From contig NZ_BOMG01000089.1 in NCBI RefSeq assembly GCF_016862075.1, positions 1 through 56,735 of the forward strand: DNA of 56,735 nt, given 5' to 3'. Both the position numbers and the translations under genes were made by a program. The stretch is from Actinoplanes couchii (lineage in GTDB: Bacteria > Actinomycetota > Actinomycetes > Mycobacteriales > Micromonosporaceae). A model generated the notes under the pieces. It saw only the letters and a program-made list of their open reading frames with translations, was not told where the DNA came from and ran no database searches. Positions 55,169-56,735 of the stretch are shown here, in pieces. Numbering within the stretch: the first letter of the stretch is position 1; every line of letters begins with the position of its first letter.

Positions 55169-55686
55169 TTCTGATAGCGGGAGCCGTAGACGCTCGACCC
55201 GTAGGCGTGCTCGGCCGGGCTGGACAGCCTGAAGACACACAGCTGCCCGATCTTCATCCCCGGCCAGAGCTTGATCGGTAGATTGGCCACGTTGGAGAGT
55301 TCCAGCGTCACGTGGCCGGAGAAGCCCGGGTCGATGAAGCCGGCCGTCGAATGGGTGAGCAGGCCCAGACGCCCCAGGCTGCTCTTGCCCTCCAGACGGG
55401 CGGCCAGCGCCTGCCCGAGAGTGACCACCTCGAGCGTCGACGCCAGCACGAACTCGCCCGGGTGCAACACGAACGGCTGACCATCCTCGACCTCGACCGG
55501 GGCGGTCAGCTCGTCCTGCTGCTCGGCCGGATCGATGTGGGTGTAGAGATGGTTGTTGAAAACCCGGAAGAATCGATCCAGCCGGACGTCGACGCTGGAC
55601 GGCTGCATCAGCGACGGTTCGTAGGGCTCCAGGGCGAAGCCACCGGATTTGATCTCTGAGACCAGGTCACGGTCGGAGAGGAGCAT
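55108..55686 (-). CDS. dcd: dCTP deaminase (probably bifunctional deaminase/dUTPase)
   Basis: Encodes 192 residues. Motifs are MLLSDRDLVSEI at the N-terminus, IQPSSVDVRL-like SLMQPSSVDVRLDR, EGKSSLGRLGL, and HSTAGFIDPGFSGHVTLELSN, which carries the catalytic Glu and Arg/Ser contacts, and the end RYQNQRGPTPSRSALNF, which closes the nucleotide site. Actinobacterial Dcd of this length convert dCTP straight to dUMP, supplying thymidylate synthesis; the bifunctional call is by family. The ATG at 55686 starts the conserved N-terminus. Confidence 0.95.
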   Translation of the reverse strand: MLLSDRDLVSEIKSGGFALEPYEPSLMQPSSVDVRLDRFFRVFNNHLYTHIDPAEQQDELTAPVEVEDGQPFVLHPGEFVLASTLEVVTLGQALAARLEGKSSLGRLGLLTHSTAGFIDPGFSGHVTLELSNVANLPIKLWPGMKIGQLCVFRLSSPAEHAYGSSVYGSRYQNQRGPTPSRSALNFRTWPTI

Positions 55687-55772
55687 CCGATCACCATACC
55701 GACCCGGGCCGGAGCTGCCCGAATCGGCGTGTTCGCTGGCTGCCTCGAACGTATGTTCGATAGAATGCCTCC

Positions 55773-56279
55773 ATGGCTTCCTGGTCCGATTTCGCCGCAG
55801 CCGAGCCGGCGCTCGCTGACGGCATCCGTGCGCTCCTGCAGCAGTACGGCCCCGGCATGGGCTACCTCGCGACGATCCGCCCCGACGGCGGCCCCCGAGT
55901 CCATCCGGTGTCGCCGGTCTTCACCGAGACCGGCCTCTACTGCTTCGTCGTCGACTCCCCGAAGCGCCGCGACCTGGAACGCGACGGCCGCTACGCCCTG
56001 CACGCCTACCCACCGGAGGACAACGACGACGAGGCGACAGTGACCGGCCGAGCCGTCCCGGTCCGCGACCCCCGCACCATCGCCCACCTGGCCGGCACCC
56101 TGCACGCCTCCCCCGACGTCGACTGGCGCCTCTTCGAGCTGACGATAGCGACAGCCATGCTCCGCAACCACGGCCCAGCCGGAGCCCTCCCATTGGCGGC
56201 GACCCCGTTCCTGCCGGCGTACGCCCGCACGTGGAAGGCCCCACGCCACACCCACCGCCCGTTGGCGGTAGCCAGCTGA
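55773..56279 (+). CDS. Pyridoxamine 5'-phosphate oxidase family protein
   Basis: Encodes 168 residues of the split-barrel flavin-binding fold, seen in GYLATIRPDGGPRVHPVSPVF and TETGLYCFVVDSPKRRDLERDGRYALHAYP. Members bind FMN or F420 and act on varied substrates; specificity is not visible. ATG at 55773 is 6 nt after TAGAAT, the best -10-like match among the leaderless candidates. Soluble, cytoplasmic. Confidence 0.83.
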   Translation: MASWSDFAAAEPALADGIRALLQQYGPGMGYLATIRPDGGPRVHPVSPVFTETGLYCFVVDSPKRRDLERDGRYALHAYPPEDNDDEATVTGRAVPVRDPRTIAHLAGTLHASPDVDWRLFELTIATAMLRNHGPAGALPLAATPFLPAYARTWKAPRHTHRPLAVAS

Positions 56280-56462
56280 TCCCAGCCTTCGCCTGATCCA
56301 CCGACCACCGGATCGCCTGTCTGAGCCGCCCCCACCCCGGCACTCCCCGTCCCGGCGACACCCCCAGCCACCAGCATCGTTCACTCCGCACCGGAGCAAC
56401 ACAGCGAACCCCGGGGGCCGTGCCGCCAACGAGACGGATAATCGGGTACAGTGAGGCAGCTT

Positions 56463-56533
56463 GCGGGTGTAGTTCAATGGCAGAACATCAGCTTCCCAAG
56501 CTGACAGCGCGGGTTCGATTCCCGTCACCCGCT
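56463..56533 (+). tRNA. tRNA-Gly (anticodon CCC)
   Basis: 71 nt, no encoded CCA. Acceptor GCGGGTG pairs with CACCCGC; D stem GTTC/GAAC; anticodon stem TCAGC/GCTGA around loop TTCCCAA, giving anticodon CCC; T arm GCGGG-TTCGATT-CCCGT; discriminator T. It reads GGG codons. A hairpin follows. Confidence 0.97.
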
Positions 56534-56541
56534 CGGAGCCG

Positions 56542-56580
56542 GGAGCCCTCTGTCCGCGTAGACCGCGGACCGGGGGCTCC
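56542..56580 (+). terminator. Hairpin terminator after tRNA-Gly
   Basis: Outer stem GGAGCCC (56542-56548) with GGGCTCC (56574-56580), inner stem GTCCGCG/CGCGGAC around a 5-nt loop; followed by TCGCATTTCT. A second hairpin (CTGGGGGC/GCCCCCAG, 56592-56610) lies just beyond. Confidence 0.8.
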
Positions 56581-56644
56581 TCGCATTTCTACTGGGGGCC
56601 GAGCCCCCAGACCCCGCGTCACGGTAGACCGGTTTGTGGAGCGG

Positions 56645-56735
56645 TTGCGGTTTGCACCTTGGTCGGGTTGCGGTTTGCACCTTGGTCGGGTTGCGGTTTG
56701 CACCTTGGTCGGGTTGCGGTTTGCACCTTGGTCGG
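56645..56735. repeat. Perfect 23-bp tandem repeat at the window edge
   Basis: Four copies, identical in every base seen, at 56645-56667, 56668-56690, 56691-56713 and 56714-56735 (last copy cut by the window end). The unit starts TTGCGGTTTGCACC and ends with GGTCGGG. No spacers, so not a CRISPR array. Perfect identity suggests recent expansion. Confidence 0.95.

Noticed and set aside
56645..56735. CRISPR array at the window end
   Set aside because: Units are directly adjacent without spacers.

Overview
The window looks like chromosomal DNA of a high-GC actinobacterium, most likely a member of the Micromonosporaceae close to Actinoplanes. The reasons are very high GC at third codon positions, frequent GTG starts, the dnaK-grpE-dnaJ-hspR operon with HspR-type HAIR operators, a bifunctional-type dCTP deaminase, a DUF6458 protein, and many starts placed 6-8 nt after a -10-like hexamer, as in actinobacterial leaderless transcripts. 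Genus placement is inference. Most of the window is ordinary core chromosome; I see no prophage, insertion sequence, CRISPR array or integrase.

Layout. 1-3.9 kb: a DUF3151 gene, a G-rich repeat, an ADP-ribosylglycohydrolase divergent from a LOG-family protein, and two unknown small genes. 4-9.3 kb: class II fructose-bisphosphate aldolase, a 49-codon acidic micro-gene, then the Hen1-Pnkp RNA repair pair. 9.3-16.1 kb: a DedA protein with a Gln/Pro tail, a class II aldolase-like protein, an orphan ArsR regulator, and two membrane proteins with low-complexity tails separated by a tandem hairpin array. 16.1-26.9 kb: the heat-shock block (clpB, and dnaK-grpE-dnaJ-hspR with HAIR boxes), interrupted by an MFS exporter, a two-gene cation/proton antiporter and a hypothetical gene. 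26.9-31.7 kb: two translationally coupled dynamin-like GTPases and an unknown 400-residue protein. 31.7-37.6 kb: a low-complexity membrane protein containing an in-frame internal gene start, then the E1alpha-E1beta-E2 genes of a 2-oxo acid dehydrogenase. 37.9-43.9 kb: a 1360-residue repeat protein ending in a membrane anchor and small Cys-rich domain, and an NHLRC2-like thioredoxin/NHL protein. 43.9-46.1 kb: the 5-oxoprolinase operon pxpB-pxpC-pxpA. 46.2-56.7 kb: hemolysin III, DUF6458, SixA phosphatase, a subtilase-fold protein lacking two catalytic residues, a FadE-type acyl-CoA dehydrogenase, a SpoIIE-type phosphatase, a phosphoribosyltransferase, YciI-like and YcxB-like proteins, dcd, a PPOX-family protein, tRNA-Gly(CCC) and a perfect 23-bp tandem repeat at the window edge.

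How parts work together. The HspR repressor encoded here has its expected targets here too: HAIR inverted repeats lie before dnaK and between clpB and the divergent MFS gene. Hen1 and Pnkp form a known RNA repair unit. The three pxp genes overlap by a few bases each and should make one enzyme. The E1/E2 genes are coupled but no E3 gene is nearby. Convergent genes often share a terminator or overlap at their stop codons, so the region is tightly packed.

The observations I consider most worth checking are the degenerate subtilase, the nested start inside the 496-codon membrane protein, the hairpin repeat array at 13.4-13.8 kb, and the giant repeat protein. None of these is proven to be a new system.
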